Shown here: positions 8,401 to 13,445 of the stretch, one piece after another
Layout of the letters: each line of letters opens with the position of its first letter
Position numbering within the stretch: the stretch's first letter is position 1
Source of the DNA: DATEJJ01 sp039649115
Lineage (GTDB): Bacteria > Actinomycetota > Actinomycetes > Mycobacteriales > Micromonosporaceae
Direction: 5' to 3'
NCBI GenBank assembly: GCA_039649115.1
Contig: JBBWZQ010000109.1
Location: 1 to 13,445 of the forward strand
Length of the DNA: 13,445 nt
Made by a program: the position numbers and the translations under genes
The notes under the pieces: generated by a model
Databases searched by the model: none
Told to the model about the DNA's origin: nothing
The model's input: the letters and a program-made list of their open reading frames with translations, nothing else

Positions 8401-8455
8401 GTTGAGCTACTCTGATGCGGTTCGCTGGCTGCTCGCCGAGCAGGTCGCCGCTTAG
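5411..8455 (+). CDS. Membrane-anchored GGDEF-EAL protein (bifunctional c-di-GMP cyclase/phosphodiesterase)
   Basis: A 1,014-residue protein. Residues about 1-300 hold roughly ten hydrophobic segments forming an integral membrane sensor of no family I can name. About 305-455 resemble a GAF domain. About 460-580 are a PAS domain (EEYFRTLVHNSSDVVLILDE at its start), linked by a DVTERRRLEQEL helix to the GGDEF domain. The cyclase site GGDEF is intact at 664-668, and the inhibitory site RPHD lies at 655-658, five residues before it as in true I-sites. The EAL domain has EAL at 791-793, LEITES (E883, E886), DDFGTGYSS (D913, D914), K934, E970 and Q990, so all usual metal and catalytic residues seem present. 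It should therefore be able both to make and to break c-di-GMP, the second messenger that controls development in actinomycetes through BldD. The partner gene follows within the same transcript. The start is set by the ribosome site at 5397-5405; no clean promoter was seen in 5198-5410. Confidence 0.93.
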   Translation: MSTRAAMACYGLWMAVLTMVYYAFPPLRLELWATIGVSAAAAVAAGVMRNRPRRPAPWLLLAGALLCFAAGDTTYNILTDWLGWSDPFPSAADAFYLLGFFPLAAAGVLALARSRTSQDRASLVDALTLTVGLGLLSWIFLINPYVQDPQLSIVEKSISVAYPLYDVLLLAILARLVAATRWSPALALLGLGGAGLLAADVLYGLMQLQGTYRTASLVDLLWILYYACWGAAALHPSMVRFTEPRLVRRGGIGRRRLALMTMSSLIAPAVLFIEAARGSVRDGAVIALCSTVVFTLVLTRLSGVVGVHRQALARERGLRQAGAALVSATEVGEVATAVRTAVAELLPPDTPHQVVLAPAGTGDGGYQRVWSAHRGLAQIVYTGTLDGELAAGLADFEVAVRCPLLPEDGRAADRRVGLLLVAADEGVLVALQGPLEVLASQAALALQRIGLTAEINRRRSEEYFRTLVHNSSDVVLILDENRIRYASPSAAIVFGLDDLEDMVLEELLHRDDRALAGQILELVRAGVDQPVGGGDWRVVRADGSTVQVEASCRDLRRDPTVAGLVLTLRDVTERRRLEQELTHRALHDSLTGLANRLLLQERAEQAMVRAARSSETVGVLFIDVDDFNVVNDTMGHQAGDELLIAVAERMLAVLRPHDTAARVGGDEFGILIEDARDPSEVEELAERVVAALAAPFSVHGALVAGTASVGVATSVEADDVKDLMRQADLALYVAKGAGKSQWRRYQSSLHAALVERMATRAALEQAIADGAFILHYQPIVELATGATVGFEALVRWQDPDRGLVPPGGFIDIAEESGLIIPIGDWVLEESLSTALRWAAVPGGRQPYISVNVSARQFRTAGFADKVLDRLRESGLPAQSLMLEITESLLLREDEQVWRDLAVLRDSGIRIAIDDFGTGYSSLSYLRQLPIDVLKLDMSFVSTITSSTQQRALVDGIVGLAHTLGLVTTAEGIELEAERVALYEMGCQYGQGFLFAKPLSYSDAVRWLLAEQVAA

Positions 8456-8459
8456 GGAG
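8454..8459 (+). promoter_or_regulatory. Orphan Shine-Dalgarno before the oxoamine-synthase-like gene
   Basis: AGGGAG overlaps the GGDEF-EAL stop codon (8453-8455). The reading frame of the next gene is open here, but the first canonical start is a GTG 86 bases downstream. In-frame codons at normal spacing are ACG (8464), TCG (8467) and ATC (8470), so initiation may use a non-canonical codon. Confidence 0.4.
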
Positions 8460-8544
8460 TAGCACGTCGATCACTGATCCACACATATCCGATCTGCGCC
8501 TGCTGCAGGACAACGGCCTTGGCTACGACGCGGTCATCGACGAG

Positions 8545-9684
8545 GTGCGCGGCCGGCTGCTGCGGATCGGCCACGAATGGTCAGTGGATTTCGCGTCCTG
8601 CAACTACCTCGGCTTCGACCTGGAACCGGAGATCATCGCTGCGATCGAGGAGCAGGTCCGCCGCTGGGGTACGCACCCGGGCTGGTCGCGCCTGCTCGGC
8701 AGCCCCCGGCTCTACCCCGACATCGAGGAGCGGCTGACCGCGCTGCTCGGTGCTCCCGACACGCTGCTGCTGCCGACCATCACGCACATCCACATGTCGG
8801 TGCTCCCGGTGCTGGCGCGCCGGGGCGGGGTGTTCCTGGACAGCCGGGCGCACAAGACGATCTACGACGGCTGCCGGTACGCGCGGGCCATGGGCGCCAC
8901 CGTGCGGCGCTTCCGGACCGGCGACGCCGAGGATCTGGAGCGGCTGCTGGGCGGCGCGCCGGCCGGCCGATCCCGGCTGGTCTGCATCGACGGCGTCAAC
9001 AGCATGTCCGGCGACATCCCGGACCTGGCCACGTTCGCGCGGATCTGCCGGGAGTACGACGCCCTGCTGTACGTGGACGACGCGCACGGCTTCGGCGTCA
9101 TCGGCGAGCGGACCGTGGACGAGACGTCGCCGTACGGGTCGCGCGGCAATTCGGTGGTCCGCCACCAGGGGGAGAGCTACGACAACATCGTGCTGGTGGG
9201 CGGGTTCTCGAAGGCGTACTCGTCGCTGCTCGCGTTCGTCGCGCTGCCCACCGCACTCAAGGACGAGCTGAAGACGGCGGCACCCCCGTATCTCTACAGT
9301 GGACCGTCGCCGATCGCCTCGCTCGCGAGCGTGCTGGGCGGCTTCGCCGTCAACGAGGCCAGGGGCGACGCGCTGCGGGGCAAGCTGTACCGGCTCACCG
9401 CCCGGGTCCTCGCGCACGTGCGCGACCTCGGCGTGACGACGCTGAACCGGCACGGTACCCCGATCGTGGAGCTGCCCGTGCGCGGCGGCGCCGACCTGGC
9501 CGCCGCGGCCGCGGTGCTGCGCCGGCACGGCGTCTACGTGACCCTGGCCGCGTACCCGCTGGTGCCGCGGCGCGACGTGGGATTCCGGGTGCAGTTGACC
9601 GCGGCCCACGACGACGGGCAGGTGGACCGCCTCAACACCGCGCTGACCGAGCTGGCGCAGGGCGGACTGCTCCGCCCTGCCTGA
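8545..9684 (+). CDS. PLP-dependent alpha-oxoamine synthase-like enzyme (fold type I aminotransferase class II)
   Basis: A protein of 379 residues from the GTG used here, or about 404 if it starts near 8470. It belongs to the fold-I family of AONS/KBL/serine palmitoyltransferase and the CqsA/LqsA autoinducer synthases, which condense an amino acid with an acyl-CoA and release CO2. Recognisable parts are the N-terminal NYLGF (20-24), the PLP-stacking histidine H103 in DSRAHKTIYDG, DGVNSMSGDIPDL (149-161), the cofactor-binding D178 and H181 in VDDAHGFGVIG, and the Schiff-base lysine K223 in GGFSKAYSS. The usual glycine/asparagine stretch of the second motif (GYxAN) is replaced by PTITHIHMSVLP (78-89), and an insertion (about 197-213) precedes the lysine strand, so it is a divergent subgroup and biotin synthesis is doubtful. 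The sequence upstream (from about 8494) still shows coding-like codons in frame. It follows the GGDEF-EAL gene and is probably co-transcribed. Product unknown. Confidence 0.82.
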   Translation: MRGRLLRIGHEWSVDFASCNYLGFDLEPEIIAAIEEQVRRWGTHPGWSRLLGSPRLYPDIEERLTALLGAPDTLLLPTITHIHMSVLPVLARRGGVFLDSRAHKTIYDGCRYARAMGATVRRFRTGDAEDLERLLGGAPAGRSRLVCIDGVNSMSGDIPDLATFARICREYDALLYVDDAHGFGVIGERTVDETSPYGSRGNSVVRHQGESYDNIVLVGGFSKAYSSLLAFVALPTALKDELKTAAPPYLYSGPSPIASLASVLGGFAVNEARGDALRGKLYRLTARVLAHVRDLGVTTLNRHGTPIVELPVRGGADLAAAAAVLRRHGVYVTLAAYPLVPRRDVGFRVQLTAAHDDGQVDRLNTALTELAQGGLLRPA

Positions 9685-9691
9685 GCGCTCA
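9682..9691. repeat. Palindrome formed by two convergent stop codons
   Basis: TGAGCGCTCA is a perfect 10-bp palindrome. Its left TGA is the stop of the plus-strand synthase gene and its right end, read on the minus strand, is the TGA stop of the CBM2 glycosidase. Only four bases separate the two genes, so any terminator must lie inside the opposing coding sequence. Confidence 0.6.
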
Positions 9692-11518
9692 GCCAGTGGT
9701 GCAGGGAGAGTTGTTGAGCGAGAAGCCGGTCGGGTTGGTGTCGTTGCTCGTCCAGGTGCCCTGGAAGCCGAACGACGCGTTGCCGCCCGGGGCGATCGTG
9801 CCGTTGTAGGACACGTTCCCGGCCGTCACCGCCGCACCGCTCTGGGTCACCGTGGCGTTCCAGGCGCTCGTCACCTTGGTGTCACCCGGGAAGGTGAAGG
9901 CGAGCGTCCAGCCGTTGACCGCCGCGGTACCGGTGTTCGTGATGGTCACGTTTCCGGTCAGGCCGCCCTGCCACTCGTTCTTCGTGTAGCTCACCCGGCA
10001 GGCGCCGCCGGTGCCGCCGGTCGGGGACGGGCTGGGCGAGACGCTTCGCGAGGCCGATGGCGTCGGGCTCGGGCCGCCGCCGCTGCCCGGGTGCAGCTGG
10101 ACCGTCACCACCGAGTAGGCGGGGATGGTCTGGCTGGTCGCGCTGCCCGTGCTGGCGGACGTGATGGCCGAGGCGTTCTGCAGGTACGAGTAGACCGTGG
10201 GTGTCGCGGACGACGGCGTGAAGCCGCTGTACGACAGGTTGACCGTGTACGCGTTGCCGGGATCCTTGTTGACGAACAGCACGTCCACGTCCCCGTTGGT
10301 CCGCCTGACCGCGTGCACGGTCAGCAACGACTGGCTGCTCGTCGCCCGGACCAGAGCGTCGCCCGGCACCCCGAGCTTCGTCAGCATCTGGATCCCGTAG
10401 TACGGCGCGAACGGCGTCTCCGCCGGCGGCTCGCTGCCCGACGCGTTGGACAGCACGCCCTCGTCGTTGTAGTCGGTCGCGCCGTTGACCGTGGTGGTCC
10501 CGTTGGATCCATTGTGGAGGTTCCACCAGTCGACGTTGAAGGCGCCGTTCTCCAGCCAGGTCAGGTAGTTGTCCGGCGCGAACATGGCGGCCGGGTGGGT
10601 GTCCTTGTCGATGGTGGAGTTGGTCTCCGTGACGGCGATGCCCACGTTGGCCGCGTTGCTGCCCGAGAACTGGTTGATCAGCGAGCGCAGCGTGCTCGTG
10701 ATGCCGCTGATCTGTGCCGGCTTGGTGAGCAGGTCGGCGGGGCTGCTCCCGCCCGGGTACCAGTGCACCACCACGAAGTCGATCCGGCTGCCGGCGATCG
10801 ACATGACCGTGTGGTTCCAGTCCGCGCTGTCACCCGGGCCGGTGATCCCGTCCGGCCAACTGCCCGGCGTGGTCAGCACCGCGCCTATCTTGATGCTGGA
10901 GTCGACCGCCTTCATCGCGGAGACGAACTGCACGAGGTTGTTGGCGTACGTGGTCGCGCTCTTGCTGGCGTGCGTGTCGTTCTCCCACTGGGCGCCGTAG
11001 TACCCGTTGCCGTACACCTCGTTGCCGATCTCCCAGTACTTCGCGCCGTAGCCCTTCGTCACGTTGGCGTACCGGACCCAGTCCGCCGCCTCCTGCGGGG
11101 TACCGGACCCGTAGTTGGCGATGATGACCGGCTGCGCTCCGGCCGACCGTACCGTCGTCATGTAGGCGTCGAAGTTCGTGTTCGGCGCGACGAACCCGCC
11201 GTCGGCGGTGTTGGTCTGCCAGTGGTAGATGTCGGCGAAGGAGCCACCCGGGTAGCGCACCGCGCCGATGCCCGCGTTGCGCAGCAGGCCCGCGATGGGT
11301 GCGTCGTTCATCAGGCCGTCGTACACGGCCACGTTCATGCCGAAGGCGGCGGCCGGGATGGTGGCCAGCGCCTGGCCGGCGTTGACCGAGACGGTCGCCG
11401 ATACCGCGGCGGACGCGGGTGTGGTGACGATGGCGGTCGCCGTGACCACGCCGAGGGTCGCCGCGGCGATCAGAGCGAGTGCGCGTATCCGGCGCCGGGT
11501 GGACGTCCCGAGGCTCAT
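9689..11518 (-). CDS. Secreted clan-A glycoside hydrolase with C-terminal CBM2 (arabinofuranosidase/xylanase-like)
   Basis: A 609-residue exported enzyme. A signal peptide with basic start (TRRRIRAL) and a hydrophobic core ends at ASA-AVS near residue 37. The catalytic (beta/alpha)8 domain follows (about 45-385), with acid/base E167 in YWEIGNEVYG and probable nucleophile E298 in AVTETN. Next comes a beta-sandwich (about 385-476) like those on GH39/GH51-type enzymes, a Ser/Pro/Gly linker (477-506), and a CBM2 (507-609). The CBM2 has flanking cysteines and the exposed tryptophans in NEWQGG, NGWTL and SAWNA that bind crystalline cellulose. The exact GH family and substrate remain open; an arabinofuranosidase, xylanase or related hemicellulase are the candidates. 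I chose the ATG at 11518 because GGAG lies six bases upstream, it leads straight into the signal peptide, and the promoter and operator sit just before it; the longer open frame to 11869 is rejected. Induction by cellulose breakdown products through a CebR-like repressor is likely. Confidence 0.87.
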   Translation of the reverse strand: MSLGTSTRRRIRALALIAAATLGVVTATAIVTTPASAAVSATVSVNAGQALATIPAAAFGMNVAVYDGLMNDAPIAGLLRNAGIGAVRYPGGSFADIYHWQTNTADGGFVAPNTNFDAYMTTVRSAGAQPVIIANYGSGTPQEAADWVRYANVTKGYGAKYWEIGNEVYGNGYYGAQWENDTHASKSATTYANNLVQFVSAMKAVDSSIKIGAVLTTPGSWPDGITGPGDSADWNHTVMSIAGSRIDFVVVHWYPGGSSPADLLTKPAQISGITSTLRSLINQFSGSNAANVGIAVTETNSTIDKDTHPAAMFAPDNYLTWLENGAFNVDWWNLHNGSNGTTTVNGATDYNDEGVLSNASGSEPPAETPFAPYYGIQMLTKLGVPGDALVRATSSQSLLTVHAVRRTNGDVDVLFVNKDPGNAYTVNLSYSGFTPSSATPTVYSYLQNASAITSASTGSATSQTIPAYSVVTVQLHPGSGGGPSPTPSASRSVSPSPSPTGGTGGACRVSYTKNEWQGGLTGNVTITNTGTAAVNGWTLAFTFPGDTKVTSAWNATVTQSGAAVTAGNVSYNGTIAPGGNASFGFQGTWTSNDTNPTGFSLNNSPCTTG

Positions 11519-11540
11519 GGTGGACTCCTGATTCAGATCG

Positions 11541-11554
11541 TGGGAGCCCTCCCA
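11541..11554. promoter_or_regulatory. CebR-type operator upstream of the CBM2 glycosidase
   Basis: TGGGAGCCCTCCCA is an inverted repeat of TGGGAG and CTCCCA around two bases. It differs by one central base from the 14-bp CebR operator TGGGAGCGCTCCCA known from Streptomyces, where this LacI-family repressor is released by cello-oligosaccharides. It lies 22 bases before the start codon and overlaps the expected transcription start. No CebR gene is in the window. Confidence 0.75.
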
Positions 11555-11583
11555 TGCTCGACACCAATATCGACCGATGTCAA
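11554..11583 (-). promoter_or_regulatory. Probable promoter of the CBM2 glycosidase
   Basis: A perfect -35 TTGACA (11578-11583, minus strand) is followed after 18 bases by GAGCAT (11554-11559), an acceptable -10. Its last base is the first base of the CebR-type palindrome, so the start point should fall inside the operator, a classic steric-repression layout. Confidence 0.55.
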
Positions 11584-11944
11584 GACGATCAGAGACTTCG
11601 ACGGTAGATTCGACCATGCCCACCCGCCAGTTCGACACTTGGGCGCCGGACGCGGTCAACTGATTGCCGAGCACGGGGTCCCGAGCGGATGGGCGAGGTC
11701 GTCGCGGGCCACGCGCCAGCCAGGCCAGGTGCGGGGACAGCGCATCCGGCTCGGGGTACGCCCGGTCAGCGCGGTCGGCCGCCCGGCAGCGCCAGTTCTC
11801 GCCGCCCCCCAAGCAGATCCACAGTGGACGGTGAGGGGTCGATTCCGTGGAATGGCCGCCTGCCGACACGTGCTCTCAGCTAACCGGTGGAGCTTGTAGC
11901 CGCCTAATCGAAACGCCTGATGGAATACCTCTCACGAGACGTAC
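11584..11944. other. Gene-free stretch between the glycosidase promoter and the accessory module
   Basis: I recognise no gene here. A minus-strand frame, continuous with the glycosidase, is open from 11869 to 11519 but has no convincing ribosome site at its head and resembles no family I know. The part from about 11640 to 11830 is as GC-rich as coding DNA and could be a decayed remnant; after about 11870 the GC content falls. Confidence 0.4.
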
Positions 11945-11949
11945 GACGG

Positions 11950-11966
11950 CCGGCGCGGGCCGCCGG
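11950..11966 (-). terminator. Hairpin downstream of the XRE regulator gene
   Basis: Perfect 6-bp arms CCGGCG (11950-11955) and CGCCGG (11961-11966) around a 5-base loop, 31 bases after the regulator stop codon on the minus strand. No U-tract follows. With the larger repeat just upstream it forms a tandem pair of hairpins that may end the transcript. Confidence 0.35.
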
Positions 11967-11971
11967 TTCGC

Positions 11972-12010
11972 AAGCCCATCACTTGAGCCATACCGGCTAT
12001 GGATGGGCTT
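11972..12010 (-). terminator. Interrupted inverted repeat spanning the XRE regulator stop codon
   Basis: Outer arms AAGCCCAT (11972-11979) and ATGGGCTT (12003-12010) and inner arms CCATA (11988-11992) and TATGG (11998-12002) around a 5-base loop give a 13-pair stem with one bulge. The structure includes the last four codons and the stop of the regulator. It may be a terminator or protect the 3' end of the mRNA. Confidence 0.45.
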
Positions 12011-12863
12011 GACTACTCGTCAATTCTTCCATCACATCCCGCACAATCCCTCGCGCCCCAGTCCCATAGACCGCCACGCCCTGCAACTGCTCGAACATCC
12101 GGCCGTACAGGCGCAATTCGCGAGGCTGCGTAACTTCAACGCTCGCCGTGGGTGTCTCGACAGCCACCATCGCCTCGTCGTACATCCAGAAGCCGACCGA
12201 CGCAAAGACAGTACGCGGTGCTCCTGCCGGAATAATGCCGAGGCTGACGCGCTGTAGGGACATTACGGCCAGCACCCGGTCAAGCTGGCCAAGCATGGTA
12301 TCGACAGTACCAACCTGCGCTCGTATAGCGCGTTCTTCAAGGACGACCAGAAACCGGCGGTCGCCGGTATACAGCACGCGCTGCCGCTCCATACGGGCCT
12401 CAATCGCGGATTCAAGGTCGTTCGGCGTGTCCAGAAAGTCGATGAAGTACGACAACATGGCAGCCGAGTAATCGGCGGTTTGGAACAGCCCCGGAATAAT
12501 GTTGTGCTCGTATATTCGGAATATCCGGGTGCGCTCGTACAGCGGCACCGATGACAGCATGAGCCGCTTCATCCCGGCACGGGTCTGGCGTCGCCACTCC
12601 AGGTAAATCGAGTCGATGGCCCGTACCGAGGCGATCAAGTCGGGGATTTCAACCTCGGCCCGGCACACGCGGCAGAGCCTCTTGACGTATTCCTCGGACG
12701 CCAGTTGGTTGCCGTGTTCGATTCGGCTCACCCGCGTGTAGTGGCAGCCAATGGCAGTCGCCAACGCACGACCCGTGAGGCCAGCATCCTTGCGGATTTC
12801 CCGCAACCGGATGCCCAGGGCCTCACGGGCTTGCTGTGCCGGGCTAGCTGGGTTGGTAGCCAC
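11997..12863 (-). CDS. XRE-family helix-turn-helix regulator with DUF5753
   Basis: A 288-residue protein. The N-terminal XRE helix-turn-helix covers about 13-68 (LREIRKDAGLTGRALA then ATAIGCHYTRVSRIEHGNQ, the second being the recognition half). The remainder is DUF5753, marked by IIPGLFQTADYSAAML (122-137) and by EERAIRAQVGT. This architecture is the Scr1/WhiJ-like class that is greatly expanded in Streptomyces and relatives, usually paired with a small DUF397 or DUF6879 protein and linked to development or to toxin-antitoxin-like behaviour. No DUF397 is seen here. The start is the GTG at 12861-12863, which overlaps the DUF6879 gene by 20 bases and indicates translational coupling; its only Shine-Dalgarno-like GGGAG is 16 bases away. 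Codon use is less GC-biased than in the enzymes to the left, suggesting an acquired module. Two hairpins follow its end. Confidence 0.9.
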   Translation of the reverse strand: MATNPASPAQQAREALGIRLREIRKDAGLTGRALATAIGCHYTRVSRIEHGNQLASEEYVKRLCRVCRAEVEIPDLIASVRAIDSIYLEWRRQTRAGMKRLMLSSVPLYERTRIFRIYEHNIIPGLFQTADYSAAMLSYFIDFLDTPNDLESAIEARMERQRVLYTGDRRFLVVLEERAIRAQVGTVDTMLGQLDRVLAVMSLQRVSLGIIPAGAPRTVFASVGFWMYDEAMVAVETPTASVEVTQPRELRLYGRMFEQLQGVAVYGTGARGIVRDVMEELTSSQAHP

Positions 12864-13362
12864 TGTCGGGTATCGACAACTCCCATACGCGCTCGAAGGC
12901 GGTAACGCAAAGCTCGATGGCGCTTGACTCGGTGGTTGAGAGGTATTCCATAACCAGGCCGTTGCCCGCGAAAATGAGGAAGACAACCAGCTCGCGGTCA
13001 AACAGCCAGAAGTCATTACCAGGTAGGGCCACCGTGGACACCAGGCGCCGGGGCACCCAGCGGATGTCTTCGCCGGCATCAACGTAGAGGTGTGTGTCCT
13101 TGAGCACCCAATGCTGATACTCGGACACCGGCTCAGAGACGATACGGGCACGCCGGAAGGTCTTGCCAGCGGCAGTGCCGGCGCGCACCGTGTTGAACCA
13201 GTCTTGCAGCCAGTCGAGGTCGTCCGGCTCGCCGTTCAGCCACTTGCGCAGGTGCGGCAACTCAACCGCCGTGCCGTAGGCGTCGCGCATCTCCAAGTGG
13301 AGCGCCTCGCGCTCGAACGACGTGAACAATCGGTCGAGCTGCTCGTAGCTGATGCTCTCCAC
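12844..13362 (-). CDS. DUF6879 family protein
   Basis: A 172-residue soluble protein beginning with SYEQLDRLFTSFEREALHLEMRDAYG, the typical start of DUF6879, and carrying the family-like stretches EPDDLDWLQDWFNTVRAG and EPVSEYQHWVLKDTH, with a FDRELVVFL segment later. No catalytic residues are known to me. Genes of this family nearly always lie next to an XRE/DUF5753 regulator in Actinobacteria, as here, so it is probably that regulator's partner. The GTG start (13360-13362) directly abuts the TAA of the upstream gene, and its GGAGGG ribosome site lies inside that gene. Its 3' end overlaps the regulator by 20 bases. The three are therefore one operon. Confidence 0.87.
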   Translation of the reverse strand: MESISYEQLDRLFTSFEREALHLEMRDAYGTAVELPHLRKWLNGEPDDLDWLQDWFNTVRAGTAAGKTFRRARIVSEPVSEYQHWVLKDTHLYVDAGEDIRWVPRRLVSTVALPGNDFWLFDRELVVFLIFAGNGLVMEYLSTTESSAIELCVTAFERVWELSIPDSGYQPS

Positions 13363-13445
13363 TTACCCTCCGATGAGCGCCGCAATGGCTGAACGGCTGA
13401 CCACCACGCACGTTTCGTCATCCGGGATGCGCATCTGGCCGAGCG
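13363..13445 (-). CDS. 3' end of an unidentified gene (cut by the window edge)
   Basis: An open frame on the minus strand runs in from the window edge and ends at TAA (13363-13365). The visible C-terminus is 26 residues, ending DDETCVVVSRSAIAALIGG. I do not recognise the family; such operons often carry a small protein here. The stop codon touches the DUF6879 start with no gap, and the DUF6879 ribosome site (13366-13371) lies in its last codons, which supports real translation and coupling. Confidence 0.6.
   Translation of the reverse strand, partial: LGQMRIPDDETCVVVSRSAIAALIGG

Noticed and set aside
11519..11869. A 117-residue N-terminal extension of the CBM2 glycosidase
   Set aside because: The frame is open, but the signal peptide starts at 11518 behind a good GGAG, and the extension would contain the promoter and the CebR-type operator.
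10091..11899. Long plus-strand frame opposite the CBM2 glycosidase
   Set aside because: No motifs and arginine/valine-rich shadow composition; the opposite strand has signal peptide, catalytic glutamates and CBM2.
11847..12257. A plus-strand 136-residue ORF over the XRE regulator end
   Set aside because: No ribosome site or family resemblance; it runs antisense to conserved DUF5753 residues.
1..13445. tRNA, rRNA, CRISPR array, insertion sequence or prophage genes
   Set aside because: No tRNA-like cloverleaf, no regularly spaced direct repeats, and no transposase or integrase motifs were seen on either strand.

Overview
The window is very GC-rich DNA (by eye about 70 percent or more over most of it). 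Its coding ORFs end most codons in G or C, it uses GTG starts and GGAGG-type ribosome sites, and its gene families are typical of filamentous Actinobacteria. These include a GH74 xyloglucanase, a secreted CBM2 glycosidase with a CebR-type operator, an XRE/DUF5753 plus DUF6879 pair, and a TTA codon placed as in bldA-dependent genes. I infer a soil actinomycete, possibly of the Micromonosporaceae; nothing in the window fixes the genus.

Layout. Positions 111-5197 hold four genes, all on the minus strand. In transcription order they are a GNAT acetyltransferase, an EamA/DMT exporter, a Tat-exported GH74 xyloglucanase and an aminoglycoside-phosphotransferase-fold kinase. From 5411 the plus strand carries a large membrane GGDEF-EAL protein (c-di-GMP synthesis and breakdown) followed closely by a pyridoxal-phosphate alpha-oxoamine-synthase-like enzyme. 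Convergent to that pair, on the minus strand, is a secreted clan-A glycosidase with a serine/proline-rich linker and a C-terminal CBM2. After a 478-base gene-free stretch comes a minus-strand accessory module of visibly lower GC. It holds an XRE/DUF5753 regulator, a DUF6879 protein that overlaps it, and the 3' end of a third gene cut by the window edge.

Two themes stand out. The first is plant cell-wall degradation. A xyloglucanase and a cellulose-binding glycosidase lie in the same window, and the second has a 14-bp palindrome one base away from the CebR cellobiose-repressor operator, placed over its likely transcription start. The second is a possible signalling pair. A roughly 10-TM sensor with apparently intact GGDEF, I-site and EAL machinery sits directly upstream of an enzyme from the fold family that makes alpha-aminoketone and alpha-hydroxyketone autoinducers (CqsA/LqsA) as well as biotin and sphingoid precursors. 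This second gene has a good Shine-Dalgarno but no canonical start codon near it. I consider this pair the best candidate for something undescribed, but the functional link is inference from gene order.
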